DNA from: Lysobacter sp. Root494
GTDB taxonomy: Bacteria; Pseudomonadota; Gammaproteobacteria; Xanthomonadales; Xanthomonadaceae
Assembly: GCF_001427225.1 (NCBI RefSeq)
Contig: NZ_LMFH01000001.1
Location: forward strand, 125,312 to 189,311
Reading direction: 5' to 3'
Length of the DNA stretch: 64,000 nucleotides
This document shows positions 47,965 to 59,602 of this stretch, in pieces. Position numbers and translations under genes: made by a program. The notes below the pieces were generated by a model, which saw nothing but the letters and a program-made list of their open reading frames with translations, was not told where the DNA came from and ran no database searches. Every line of letters starts with the position of its first letter. Position 1 is the first letter of the stretch.

Positions 47965-48696
47965 ATGCCCGCCTTGCAGCAGCCCCAAATCTCCGTGGTC
48001 GTGCCCGTGTTCAACGAGCAGGACAATGTCGCGTCGCTGGTCCACGAAATCGTGGCGGCGCTGCGTGGCGTGGCGTCGTTCGAGATCGTCTACGTCGATG
48101 ACCACTCGCGCGACAGCACGCTGGCGGTGCTGCGCGAGCTAAAGACGCAGGTGCCAGAACTGCGCGTGCTTCACCACGTTACCCAGAGCGGGCAGAGCAC
48201 CGCGATCCGGACCGGCGTAAGGGCAGCCCGCGGCGAATGGATCGCCACGCTCGACGGCGATGGCCAGAACGATCCGGCCGACATTCCGAAGCTGATCGCC
48301 GAACGCGCGCAGGCGCTGCCCGACGTGAAGCTGTTCGCGGGTTGGCGCGTCAATCGCCAGGACACCGGCAGCAAGCGCTGGGCGTCGAAATGGGCCAACG
48401 CGATCCGCGCACGCATGCTGCGCGACGACACCCCCGACACCGGCTGCGGCATCAAGCTGTTCGAACGCGCGGCGTTCCTCGACCTGCCGTACTTCGACCA
48501 CATGCACCGCTACCTGCCGGCCCTGATGCAGCGCGCCGGATGGAAGACGGTGAGCGTGCCCGTCAATCACCGTCCACGCACCGCGGGCGTGTCCAAGTAC
48601 AACAATCTCAATCGCGCGCTGGTGGGTATCCGCGACCTGCGCGGCGTGGCGTGGCTGATCACGCGCAGCAGGCGCACGGCCGTCGAGGAGGTCTGA
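47965..48696 (+). CDS. GT2-family polyprenyl-phosphate glycosyltransferase
   Basis: 243 residues. The N-terminal SVVVPVFNEQDNV and the DDHS and DGDGQNDP (DxD) motifs are those of dolichol-phosphate mannosyltransferase/ArnC-type GT2 enzymes. The C-terminus has no TM helices, so the soluble form. Stop and next start are separated by one base (TGAGATG), meaning tight coupling with the LAB_N gene. Confidence 0.9.
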   Translation: MPALQQPQISVVVPVFNEQDNVASLVHEIVAALRGVASFEIVYVDDHSRDSTLAVLRELKTQVPELRVLHHVTQSGQSTAIRTGVRAARGEWIATLDGDGQNDPADIPKLIAERAQALPDVKLFAGWRVNRQDTGSKRWASKWANAIRARMLRDDTPDTGCGIKLFERAAFLDLPYFDHMHRYLPALMQRAGWKTVSVPVNHRPRTAGVSKYNNLNRALVGIRDLRGVAWLITRSRRTAVEEV

Positions 48697-48697
48697 G

Positions 48698-49069
48698 ATG
48701 TTGCTGATGGCCCTGTCCGCGACCATTCAAGGCGGCGCGGACTTCATGAACTCGTCGATCGGCTGGCTGGAATGGACCGGCCTGCACATGTCGCCGTGGA
48801 AAATCATCGGTCTCACCGGCGCGCTGATGTTCGGCGGGCGCTGGCTGGTGCAGTTCGTTGCCAGCAAGCGCCAGGGCAAGCCCGTGATCCCACGCCTGTT
48901 CTGGTACATGAGCATCGTGGGCAGCCTGATGACGCTGGCCTACTTCATCTTCGGCAAGAACGATTCGGTCGGCATCCTGCAGAACCTGTTCCCGGCGTTC
49001 ACGGCCTGCTACAGCCTGTGGCTGGACATCCGGCACCGGGGTTGGAAGCGGGACAAGGCGACGCACTGA
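48698..49069 (+). CDS. LAB_N domain membrane protein
   Basis: 123 residues, three to four TM segments. Matches the lipid-A-disaccharide-synthase N-terminal (LAB_N) family: WKIIGLTGALMFGGRWLVQF and SIVGSLMTLAYFIFGKNDSVGILQN. Small stand-alone LAB_N proteins adjoin GT2 genes in many Gram-negatives; the role is not settled. Probably acts with the GT2 product at the inner membrane. Confidence 0.88.
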   Translation: MLLMALSATIQGGADFMNSSIGWLEWTGLHMSPWKIIGLTGALMFGGRWLVQFVASKRQGKPVIPRLFWYMSIVGSLMTLAYFIFGKNDSVGILQNLFPAFTACYSLWLDIRHRGWKRDKATH

Positions 49070-49120
49070 CGCCTTTCCCTTCTCCCGGCCTGCGGGGAAA
49101 AGGTGCCCGCATCGCCCAGC

Positions 49121-49160
49121 CCCTCACCCTGCGTTGCTGCGCGACGCTGTCCCTCGCGGG
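49121..49160. repeat. Intergenic palindromic element, copy 1 of 3
   Basis: Carries the shared core CCTGCGTTGCTGCGCGACGC (inner palindrome) followed by TGTCCCTC and a G/C-rich end. Copies 2 (56794-56845, opposite orientation) and 3 (60882-60939) differ at a few positions. Confidence 0.8.
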
Positions 49161-49182
49161 GCGCGGGGCGCGGGGCGCGGGG
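49155..49182. repeat. CGCGGGG tandem repeat, four units
   Basis: Four perfect head-to-tail copies of the 7-bp unit CGCGGGG, immediately after the palindromic element. A simple-sequence tract prone to slippage, upstream of the rpmB promoter. Confidence 0.85.
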
Positions 49183-49236
49183 CGAGGGAAGAGGCGAGAC
49201 GACCTCCCGCGAAGGCGGTGCCCCTGTGGATAACCC

Positions 49237-49265
49237 TTGCCCGGCCTTCCCCGCACATGCATAAT
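49237..49265 (+). promoter_or_regulatory. Sigma-70-type promoter for rpmB-rpmG
   Basis: TTGCCC (49237-49242) and CATAAT (49260-49265) are separated by 17 bp, the optimum. Matches TTGACA at four of six and TATAAT at five of six. Would give a leader of about 175 nt. Confidence 0.6.
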
Positions 49266-49447
49266 GCGCGGCTCGCTGCGTCCGGTCGCCTTCAGGCATG
49301 ACCGGGCGGGACCGGAACCACGATTCCCTCCCGCCGCCGGCAGCGGACCAATCCTGACCCGAATCGTGAGCCGCCACAGACCATCGCGGGCGGAGGGGCC
49401 GCCGCCTCCCTGGCCAAGGGAAGCATCAAATACCTTTCGAGGTGCGT

Positions 49448-49684
49448 ATGTCCCGAGTTTGCCAAGTAACCGGCAAGCGTACGACGACCGGCAACAACGT
49501 CTCGCACGCAATGAACAAGACCCGCCGCCGTTTCCTCCCGAACCTGCATGAACGCCGGTTCTGGGTTGCCAGCGAAAACCGCTGGGTGAAGCTGCGTCTT
49601 TCCACGGCTGCCCTGCGCACCATCGACAAGAACGGCATCGATGCCGTCCTGGCCGACCTGCGCAAGCGCGGCGAGAAGATCTGA
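49448..49684 (+). CDS. rpmB: Ribosomal protein L28
   Basis: 78 residues from [20 protein letters not shown], the standard L28 start, with GAGGTG upstream. (ATG 49442, two codons earlier, is not used in the family.) Basic, [14 protein letters not shown] and [14 protein letters not shown] are L28 landmarks. Followed 15 bp later by rpmG, as in most proteobacteria. Confidence 0.97.
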   Translation: MSRVCQVTGKRTTTGNNVSHAMNKTRRRFLPNLHERRFWVASENRWVKLRLSTAALRTIDKNGIDAVLADLRKRGEKI

Positions 49685-49699
49685 AGGAGGATCTGAATC

Positions 49700-49864
49700 A
49701 TGGCTTCCAAGCGCGACAAGATCCGCCTGATCTCCTCGGCCAACACCGGCCACTTCTACACCACCGACAAGAACAAGAAGAACACGCCGAACAAGATGGA
49801 GGTCAAGAAGTACGACCCCGTCGTTCGCAAGCACGTGATCTACAAGGAAGGCAAGATCAAGTGA
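49700..49864 (+). CDS. rpmG: Ribosomal protein L33
   Basis: 54 residues, [20 protein letters not shown] to KEGKIK. The form without zinc-binding cysteines. Shine-Dalgarno AAGGAGG lies 8 nt upstream. [20 protein letters not shown] is the L33 core. Ends in a double-hairpin region (49864-50009). Confidence 0.97.
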   Translation: MASKRDKIRLISSANTGHFYTTDKNKKNTPNKMEVKKYDPVVRKHVIYKEGKIK

Positions 49865-49910
49865 CGTTTTGGCCCCTTCGCGCTGTGCGCGAAGGGCTTT
49901 GCCAAAACGT
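49864..49910 (+). terminator. Two-step hairpin directly after rpmG
   Basis: An outer stem ACGTTTTGGC (49864-49873) with GCCAAAACGT (49901-49910) encloses an inner stem CCCTTCGCGC/GCGCGAAGGG (49874-49883 with 49887-49896) with a CTTT bulge. Twenty perfect base pairs in total starting at the stop codon. May terminate or protect the rpmBG transcript. Confidence 0.6.
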
Positions 49911-50067
49911 CATCCCCGCATGCTCCTGGCGGGGATCCAGTGACTTTGCTGTTGATGTCGCTGTTGCCCTTGTTCGAAGAAGCCCGCCGCAAGGCGGGCT
50001 TCTGCTTTTCCGGGTGAGATAAAACGAAGAGCAAAGTCACTGGATCCCCGCTTTCGCGGGGATGACG
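49908..50067. repeat. REP-like inverted pair between rpmG and the M4 protease gene
   Basis: Arms CGTCATCCCCGC...GCGGGGATCCAGTGACTTTGCT (49908-49950) and its near reverse complement (50030-50067) match over the ends GTCATCCCCGC and ATCCAGTGACTTTGCT. The arms differ only in the REP-loop sequence. The enclosed 80 bp holds an intrinsic terminator. It resembles the doublet in the biotin operon but with a different core sequence. Confidence 0.85.
49979..50009 (+). terminator. GNRA-loop intrinsic terminator inside the REP pair
   Basis: GAAGCCCGCC (49979-49988), GCAA tetraloop, GGCGGGCTTC (49993-50002), followed by TGCTTTT. Ten perfect pairs. Likely terminator of rpmB-rpmG. Confidence 0.8.
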
Positions 50068-50087
50068 AGCAACAGCACAGCACAGCA

Positions 50088-50118
50088 CAAACAAAAGCCC
50101 CGGCCGAAACCGGGGCTT
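50088..50118 (-). terminator. Intrinsic terminator of the M4 protease gene
   Basis: On the minus strand AAGCCCCGG (50118-50110) pairs with CCGGGGCTT (50103-50095) around TTTCGG and continues into TTGTTTG. Lies 40 bp past the protease stop. Confidence 0.75.
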
Positions 50119-50157
50119 ATGCATTCCAGGATGCGTGAAAAAAACACCCTCAACCCA

Positions 50158-53264
<3,107 letters not shown>

Positions 53265-56200
53265 ATGATCCCGGGCTGGATGCTGCTGCTGGTGTCGTTG
53301 GGCTATGTCGGCCTGCTGTTCACCGTCGCCTACATCGGCGACCAGCGCGAACCCGGATCGAAGCAGCAGCAGCGCTGGCTGCGCCCGCTGGTGTATTCGC
53401 TCGCCCTCGCGGTCTATGCCTCGTCGTGGACGTTCTACGGCGCGGTCGGTACCGCTGCGCGTACCGGGCTCGGCTTCCTGCCGATCTATCTCGGCCCGCT
53501 GCTGATGCTGGTGTTCGGCTGGCGCATCCTCGAACGCCTGGTACTGATTTCCGGCGAGCACCGCATCGTCTCGATTGCCGACTTCCTGTCGTCGCGTTAT
53601 GGCCGCGCGCCGGGTCTCGCAGCACTGGTCGCCGCCGTCGCGCTGATCGCCGCGGTGCCGTACGTCGCGTTGCAGTTCAAGGCCGTCGCGTTGAGCGTGT
53701 CGGTGCTCGCGCCGGGCAGCGAGAAGGTGTTGCCCGGCGATCCCGCGCTGTATGTCGCGCTGCTGCTCGCGGTGTTCGCGATCCTGTTCGGTACGCGGCA
53801 GATCGACGCGACCGAACACCATCGTGGGATGGTGCTTGCCGTCGCGCTCGAATCGCTGGTGAAGCTGCTCGCCTTCGTCGCGATCGGTGTCTTCGCGATG
53901 GCGCACCTGCCTGGTACCGGCAACACGATCGATCGCGTCGTGCAGGCCTCCGACGTCGTCTTCGCGCAGGGCATGCCCGCGGGCTTCGTCGCTCAGACGC
54001 TGCTCGCGTTCGCCGCGATCGTGTGCCTGCCGCGGCAGTTCCATGTCGCCGTCGTCGAATGCCAGGACGCGGGCGACCTGCGTCCCGCGCGCTGGTTGTT
54101 CGGCGGGTATCTCGTGATCGTCAGCCTGCTGGTGGTGCCGATCACGCTCGCCGGACAATCGCTGCTCGCGGGCACCGGTGCGTCGCCCGACACCTACGTG
54201 CTCGCGCTGCCGTTGTCGCTCGACCACAACGCGCTCGCGCTGATGGCTTACGTCGGCGGCTTCTCCGCCGCGACGGGCATGGTGATCGTGGCGAGCGTCG
54301 CGCTGGCGACGATGGTGAGCAACGACCTCGTGATGCCGCTGCTGTTGCGAAGCGGCGCCTTGCACGAAGGCGCGAGTATCGATCGCCAGGTGCTCTGGGT
54401 GCGCCGCGTGACGATCGTCGCGCTCGCATTGATGGCGTACGCCTACCACCGTGGTTCGGCCGGCGAAACACTGGCGCAGCATGGTCTGCTCGCCTTTGCC
54501 GCGGTGGCGCAGTTCGCGCCCGCGCTGATCGGCGGCCTCTACTGGCGCGGCGCGAGCCGCGTCGGCGCGTTCACCGGATTGCTGCTCGGCGCGCTGCTGT
54601 GGGCGTACACGCTGATGCTGCCCGCGCTCGCGCGCGCGGGCTGGCTCGATACCGCATGGCTCGTCGATGGTCCGCTCGGCATCGGTTGGCTGCGGCCCGA
54701 GCAACTGCTCGGCCTGCGCGGCTGGGATGCGCTCACGCACGGCGTGGTGTGGTCGCTGCTCGCCAACACCGGCGCCTTCGTGTTCGTGTCGGCGTGGAAG
54801 CGGCCGCGCCTGCAGGACCAGTTGCTCGCCACCTCGTACCTCGATCCCTACGCGCAGCGTTCAGCGCTCGGTCCCGGCGGCTGGGCCGGCAGCGTGCGCG
54901 GCGGCGAACTGCTCGCGCTCGCCGAACGCATCGTCGGCGAGCGCCACGCCCGCCGCGCCTTCGAGGAATACGCACGCGGACGAGGCCGCGTGTGGCATCC
55001 CGAACACCCCGCCGACCGCGCGCTCGCGCAGTTCACCGAACGCCTGCTCGCCTCCGCGATCGGCGCCGCCTCTGCGCGACTCACGCTCACCACCGCATTG
55101 CGTGGCTCGGGCATGGAACTGGGCGAAGTCGTGTCGCTGCTCGACGAAGCGAGCCAGGAGCTGCGCTTCAACCGCCAGGTACTGTCGACCACGCTGGAAA
55201 ACATCAGCCAGGGCGTGAGCGTGGTCGACGCCGAAATGCGCCTGGTCGCATGGAACCGCCGCTACCAGGAACTGTTCGGTTATCCCGACGGCATGCTCTA
55301 CGTCGGCCGTCCGGTGAGCGATCTCATCCGCTGGAACGCGCTACGCGGCGAGATGAGCACCGGACCGTTGTCGCCCGCCGGCGTCGAAGAGCAGGTGCGC
55401 CGCCGCCTCGCCCACCTGCGCGCGGGCTCGCCGCACCTGTTTGAACGCGTGCGCGCGAGCGGACAGGTGATCGAGATGCGCGGCCAGCCGCTTCCAGGCG
55501 GCGGCTACGTGACCAGCTACAGCGACGTGACCGATTACAAGCGCGCCGAAGCCGCGCTGCGCGAAATCAACGAGACCCTTGAGCAGCGCGTCGAGCTGCG
55601 CACCCGTGAAGCCGAAGCCGCGCAGCAATCGAAGACCCGTTTCCTCGCCGCGGTGAGCCACGACGTGCTGCAGCCGCTGAACGCCGCACGCCTGTTCGCG
55701 TCCGCACTGCGCGAGAGCGGTGTCAACGGCGAACAGTCGCGTCTCGCCGAACGCGTTGATGCGTCCCTGCGCGCGGCGGAAGAACTGCTCGACGGCCTCC
55801 TCGACATCTCGCGCCTGGAAGCCGGCGCGCTGCAGCCCGAACGCACCGACTTCGACGCCGGCGAACTGCTGCGCGAGCTCGCCACGCAGTACACACCCAT
55901 GGCCGCAGAGCGTGGTCTGCAGTTGCGCGTGCGCCTGCGCGACGAATCGCTGCCCGTGCACACCGATCGCCGCCTGCTGCGCCGCGCGCTGCAGAACTTC
56001 CTCGCCAATGCATTGCGTTACACCCGCAACGGCGGCGTGCTGATGACCGCGCGAATTCGCGACGGTGCCGTCGTGCTGCAGGTATGGGACACCGGGCCGG
56101 GCATTTCCGAACACCACCTCGACCAGATCTTCGAGGAATTCCGCCGATTCGAAACGCCCGGCAGCAGCGGCGAACGCGGGCTCGGGCTGGGCCTGTCGAT

Positions 56201-56732
56201 CTGCCAGCGCATCGCGCGCACGCTCGAACATCCGCTCGCGGTGCGTTCGCGCGTGGGTCACGGCAGCATGTTCGCGATCACCGTGCCGTTCGGCCGCGCG
56301 CAGTTCGCCGCGCCGCAGGACGAAGCACGCAACGAGATGCCGGCGGACTCGCTCGCCGGGCTGCATGTGCTGTGCATCGACAACGACCGCGAGATCCTCG
56401 ACGGCATGCGTGCGCTGCTCTCGCGCTGGGAAGCGCATGCGCTGGCTGCCGCCGACGTCGATGAAGCACTGGCGCAACTCGACGCGCAGATTCCCGATGT
56501 GCTGCTGGTCGATTACCACCTGCACGACCGTCTCGATGGCCTCGGCCTGATCGACCTGCTGCGCGAGCGCATCGGCCGCGACATCCCCGCGGCACTGGTG
56601 ACCGGCGACGGCAGCGACGCGGTGAAACTCGCCGCGCGCGAACGCGGCTGCGTGGTGTTGACTAAACCGGTCAAGCCGGCTTCGTTGCGGGCTTTGCTGG
56701 CGTCGGTAAGGCAGGTGGCAGCGGTGGGGTGA
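53265..56732 (+). CDS. SSF-fused hybrid sensor histidine kinase (CbrA/NahK-like)
   Basis: 1155 residues. N-terminal sodium:solute-symporter-like domain with about 12-13 TM helices (1-500), a PAS-like segment (about 640-750: NISQGVSVVDAEMRLVAWNRRY), a HisKA domain with phospho-acceptor His in FLAAVSHDVLQPLNAARLF (near 802), a HATPase with DTGPGIS and GERGLGLGLSI, and a C-terminal receiver (about 1035-1150; DN, phospho-Asp in LLVDYHL near 1084, TGD, TKPVKP). NahK and related kinases of this layout control nutrient use, c-di-GMP and biofilm traits. No partner regulator gene adjoins. Confidence 0.93.
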   Translation: MIPGWMLLLVSLGYVGLLFTVAYIGDQREPGSKQQQRWLRPLVYSLALAVYASSWTFYGAVGTAARTGLGFLPIYLGPLLMLVFGWRILERLVLISGEHRIVSIADFLSSRYGRAPGLAALVAAVALIAAVPYVALQFKAVALSVSVLAPGSEKVLPGDPALYVALLLAVFAILFGTRQIDATEHHRGMVLAVALESLVKLLAFVAIGVFAMAHLPGTGNTIDRVVQASDVVFAQGMPAGFVAQTLLAFAAIVCLPRQFHVAVVECQDAGDLRPARWLFGGYLVIVSLLVVPITLAGQSLLAGTGASPDTYVLALPLSLDHNALALMAYVGGFSAATGMVIVASVALATMVSNDLVMPLLLRSGALHEGASIDRQVLWVRRVTIVALALMAYAYHRGSAGETLAQHGLLAFAAVAQFAPALIGGLYWRGASRVGAFTGLLLGALLWAYTLMLPALARAGWLDTAWLVDGPLGIGWLRPEQLLGLRGWDALTHGVVWSLLANTGAFVFVSAWKRPRLQDQLLATSYLDPYAQRSALGPGGWAGSVRGGELLALAERIVGERHARRAFEEYARGRGRVWHPEHPADRALAQFTERLLASAIGAASARLTLTTALRGSGMELGEVVSLLDEASQELRFNRQVLSTTLENISQGVSVVDAEMRLVAWNRRYQELFGYPDGMLYVGRPVSDLIRWNALRGEMSTGPLSPAGVEEQVRRRLAHLRAGSPHLFERVRASGQVIEMRGQPLPGGGYVTSYSDVTDYKRAEAALREINETLEQRVELRTREAEAAQQSKTRFLAAVSHDVLQPLNAARLFASALRESGVNGEQSRLAERVDASLRAAEELLDGLLDISRLEAGALQPERTDFDAGELLRELATQYTPMAAERGLQLRVRLRDESLPVHTDRRLLRRALQNFLANALRYTRNGGVLMTARIRDGAVVLQVWDTGPGISEHHLDQIFEEFRRFETPGSSGERGLGLGLSICQRIARTLEHPLAVRSRVGHGSMFAITVPFGRAQFAAPQDEARNEMPADSLAGLHVLCIDNDREILDGMRALLSRWEAHALAAADVDEALAQLDAQIPDVLLVDYHLHDRLDGLGLIDLLRERIGRDIPAALVTGDGSDAVKLAARERGCVVLTKPVKPASLRALLASVRQVAAVG

Positions 56733-56793
56733 CGCGGTTATCCCCCGCCCTGCTTGCGGGGAGAGCCAGCTTCGTTCGACACACCGGCGATTA

Positions 56794-56845
56794 CCCTCGC
56801 CCCGCTTGCGGGGAGAGGGACAGCGTTGCGAAGCAACGCAGGGGG
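56794..56845. repeat. Intergenic palindromic element, copy 2 of 3
   Basis: Reverse-complement orientation to copies 1 and 3: CCCCGCTTGCGGGGAGAGGG then ACAGCGTTGCGAAGCAACGCAGGG. Further right a separate CTTCTCCCCGCAAGCGGGGA palindrome occurs near 56930. The gap 56733-56980 holds nothing but these repeats. Confidence 0.8.
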
Positions 56846-56980
56846 GCGTGGCGCAGGTGCTTGAGGCAACAGCAAAAGCAGTCCCCTCATCCGCCTTTCC
56901 CCTCAGCGGCTGTCGCCGCTTCGACCTTCTCCCCGCAAGCGGGGAGAAGGGAGATCGAGGTTCGGGCTGTCGCATGCAAC

Positions 56981-57535
56981 TCAGTCCCCCGCGTGCTTCC
57001 GGACAAACGCCAGGTACTTGTCCATCCACCCCTGCACGAACTCCCGGCTCGCCTCGCCAACCCCGCCGTCGCCCGCGAAGAATCCTTCCTTCGCCTGCAG
57101 GAACGCCTCCGGCTGCCCCAGCACCGCCACGTCCAGATACGCCAGCACATTGCGCAGGTGTTGCTGGGCCAGCGCGGTGCCGATCGTGCCGACGGAAATG
57201 CCGATCACCCCAGCCGCCTTGCCGGCAAAAGCGCTCTGGCCGTACGGACGCGAGGCGTGGTCGATCGCGTTCTTCAGCACGCCGGGGATCGAGCGGTTGT
57301 ATTCGGGCGTGACGAACAGCAGGCCGTCTGCTTCGCGAATCTCGGACTTGAGCCGCAGCACCGGTTCGGCCTGGCGCGCGTCGTCGTCCTGGTTGTAGAG
57401 GGGGAGGTCGTCGATGCGCGAGGTGCGGAACTCGAATTCGGGCGGCGCCAGCTTCGCCAGCGCGGCCGCCAGCTGCTTGTTGAAGGAATCCTTGCGCAGG
57501 CTGCCGACGAGGACGGCGATGGTGTACTGGCTCAT
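56981..57535 (-). CDS. NADPH-dependent FMN reductase
   Basis: 184 residues from MSQYTIAVLVGSLRKDSFNKQ; the open frame upstream lacks family character. Flavodoxin-like: GSLRKDSFNK for the FMN phosphate and TPEYNRSIPGVLKNAIDHAS, the family signature. Related to chromate/quinone reductases (ChrR/YieF). Cytoplasmic, single gene. Confidence 0.93.
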   Translation of the reverse strand: MSQYTIAVLVGSLRKDSFNKQLAAALAKLAPPEFEFRTSRIDDLPLYNQDDDARQAEPVLRLKSEIREADGLLFVTPEYNRSIPGVLKNAIDHASRPYGQSAFAGKAAGVIGISVGTIGTALAQQHLRNVLAYLDVAVLGQPEAFLQAKEGFFAGDGGVGEASREFVQGWMDKYLAFVRKHAGD

Positions 57536-57630
57536 GGGGGCTCCGGTTTGAAGGACGTTGGCAGGGACGTCCATCGTGCCGGGACAGGTGTTAAGCGAAG
57601 GCAGCCGCGGGGAGGCCGTAGTCGACGCAG

Positions 57631-57677
57631 CGGGCTCAAGTCCGAGAGTGCAGGGAGTCGAAGGTTGCTTGAGCCCG
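57631..57677. repeat. Inverted repeat of the GGGCTCAAG family, copy 2
   Basis: CGGGCTCAAG (57631-57640) and CTTGAGCCCG (57668-57677), 10 bp perfect. Second copy of the pair at 23210-23260, here in the gap between the FMN reductase and TPR-GGDEF genes. Confidence 0.7.
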
Positions 57678-57759
57678 CCTACGAAGCACGTGGATCGCCA
57701 CAAACAACGAAGGCGGGGAAATCCCGCCCTCGTCGTACCTGGTTATGTCGCAACGCGCC

Positions 57760-59529
57760 TTACGCGGTCACCTGCTGCGTGCGCACCAGCACCGGGCGTT
57801 CTTCGTGGCTGCAGACGCGATCGCGGCCTTCGGCCTTGGCGCGGTACATCGCACGATCGGCATGCATGAAAAGATTCTCGAAGTCGTGGCCGCACAGCTT
57901 GGTCGTCGCGCAGCCGTAACTGGCGGTGATCACCGGAACTTCGTCGTCGAACTGCGACGTATCGATCGCGGCCAGCTGCCTGCGGCATTCCTGCGCAATG
58001 CGCTCGGCCGCGTGCAGGTCGCCGCCGCAGGTGAGGATGGCAAATTCCTCGCCACCCAGCCGGCCGAACAGGTCGCCTTCGCGGCACGAGACCTGGCACG
58101 CGGCGGCCACCTGCTTGAGCACCCAGTCGCCGGTGGCGTGGCCGTAGCGGTCGTTGATGCGCTTGAAGTTGTCCAGGTCCAGCAGCACCAGCGCGGCCTC
58201 GCGGTTCGCCGTTTCGCAGCGCGCCAGCTGCGCCTCGGCCTGCTCGCGGAAGTGGCGGCGGTTGCTGACGCCGGTGAGGCTGTCCACCTGCGCCTGGCGG
58301 CGGAACATCACCTGCACGCGCTTGACCTTGTAGGCCCAGTACGCGCCCACGCCGAGCACCATCAGCAGCATCGCGACGAACAGGCGGTTGTTGATCGCCG
58401 ACTTCTTCGAGATTTCCTGCTGCAGGCGCAGGACTTCGTTCTGGCGCTGAAGCAGTTCGATCGACTGGTTCTTCTGCTGCAATTCGTTGCGACTGAGTTG
58501 AAAGGCGAATTCGCGCGCCTTGACCTCATCTAGTCGCGCCTTGTCGGCTTCCGCGTACTGACGATAGTGGCTAAGAGCTGCCTTCAAATCATTGCGACGC
58601 AACGCGACTTCGTAGAGAACCTTATGGGCGGTGACCTGTGGCAACGAATATCCGCCATTTACGCTTCCGGCCAATGCTGCCTGGGCATGTTTTTCCGCCT
58701 CGCTCAGGTTCCCCATGGTCAAACGATATTCGGCAATCAACCCATGGATCTCCCCGATAAGGCGCGGATATCCGGTTGCCTCAACCGCAGGCAGATGTGC
58801 TTCCAACAGTTCGGCGGCTTGCGCAACCTGCCCTTTTGCCGCCCATCGACGCGCTAAATATCCGCGCAAGGAGTTTGATGGAATGGGTTCTTTCTGCTTT
58901 TCGCAGTCGGCAATCGCTTCATTGATCTCACTTTCGCTCAACTCTGAGCCAAGACCATAAAGAGCTTCAAATCGTACTTGCCTAGCGAGGCAGCGGTTTC
59001 GGGGAGCTGGATCCTGCGCCAAGAGCTGCTCTGCGTAATTTTGACCTAGAGCGTACTGTCCGTGTTGGTTGTACAGCACGGCAGCAACGCCTAGGCCGGT
59101 TTGCCGGAGTTCCGAGTCCTGGACGCGATCTGACAGTTGGAGAGCCGTCTCGAGACTGCGCAGCCCCAGCGAGAAATCTCGGGTTATCGCGGTTGTATTT
59201 GCAATCAGCAGATTGGCCCTGAACCTGATTGCTACATCGCTGGCATCGTTGCGTACCTCAATAGCCTGTTGAACCGCGAGGTCGTATCGCCCCTTCATGA
59301 TCAGTTGATAGGCCTTGAGCAGGCGAAATTGCCACTGTTGTTCCTTGGTCGCGCTCGCATGCTGCTCTTCGATTTGCGCTAACGCAGCGGCAAAAGCCTT
59401 TGGGTCGGCGCTACGCGCCGCTTCGGCCTGCTTGAGCAGGCCTTGGATGTCGCCGGCATTCGCCGCCATTGGCAGGAATATCACGAGGCACAGACTTGCC
59501 AATGAAATCGTTCTAAGCATCCTGAGCAT
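57760..59529 (-). CDS. TPR-GGDEF membrane diguanylate cyclase
   Basis: 589 residues. Signal peptide (1-25), periplasmic TPR-like repeats (about 40-340), a Gln-rich coiled coil (about 340-380), a TM helix (LFVAMLLMVLGVGAYWAY, about 385-402) and a GGDEF domain with DSLTGVSNRRHF, the active site GGEEF (near 492) and the REGD inhibitory site five residues before it. All synthase residues are present. The TPR half (about 58560-59540) is visibly less GC-rich than the neighbouring genes. It starts 73 bp after the candidate borosin precursor on the same strand; a 9-bp-stem hairpin lies between. Confidence 0.92.
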   Translation of the reverse strand: MLRMLRTISLASLCLVIFLPMAANAGDIQGLLKQAEAARSADPKAFAAALAQIEEQHASATKEQQWQFRLLKAYQLIMKGRYDLAVQQAIEVRNDASDVAIRFRANLLIANTTAITRDFSLGLRSLETALQLSDRVQDSELRQTGLGVAAVLYNQHGQYALGQNYAEQLLAQDPAPRNRCLARQVRFEALYGLGSELSESEINEAIADCEKQKEPIPSNSLRGYLARRWAAKGQVAQAAELLEAHLPAVEATGYPRLIGEIHGLIAEYRLTMGNLSEAEKHAQAALAGSVNGGYSLPQVTAHKVLYEVALRRNDLKAALSHYRQYAEADKARLDEVKAREFAFQLSRNELQQKNQSIELLQRQNEVLRLQQEISKKSAINNRLFVAMLLMVLGVGAYWAYKVKRVQVMFRRQAQVDSLTGVSNRRHFREQAEAQLARCETANREAALVLLDLDNFKRINDRYGHATGDWVLKQVAAACQVSCREGDLFGRLGGEEFAILTCGGDLHAAERIAQECRRQLAAIDTSQFDDEVPVITASYGCATTKLCGHDFENLFMHADRAMYRAKAEGRDRVCSHEERPVLVRTQQVTA

Positions 59530-59550
59530 GATTGCGTTCCTTTGCTAAAC

Positions 59551-59571
59551 GGTCGGGCCCGCGGCCCGACC
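59551..59571. terminator. Hairpin between precursor and GGDEF genes
   Basis: GGTCGGGCC (59551-59559) pairs perfectly with GGCCCGACC (59563-59571) over a 3-base loop. No long T-run follows on either strand, so it may be a weak terminator or an RNA-stabilising hairpin favouring the upstream small gene. Confidence 0.5.
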
Positions 59572-59602
59572 AGTTGTCTAATAAAGCGGCAACCAAGCCC
59601 TA

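Larger units (their letters stand above)
49070..49447. other. 378-bp intergenic region ahead of rpmB
   Basis: No protein gene. Holds one copy of the thrice-occurring CCCTCACCCTGCGTTGCTG element (49121-49160), a CGCGGGG heptanucleotide repeated four times (49155-49182) and a sigma-70-type promoter (49237-49265). A GC-rich leader of about 175 nt follows before rpmB. Confidence 0.75.

Noticed and set aside
49121-49182. CRISPR-like repeats
   Set aside because: Units are 7 bp with no spacers and no cas genes; simple sequence repeat.
55341-57029. Minus-strand open frame (562 codons)
   Set aside because: Opposite the histidine kinase and running through the repeat region; no domain character.
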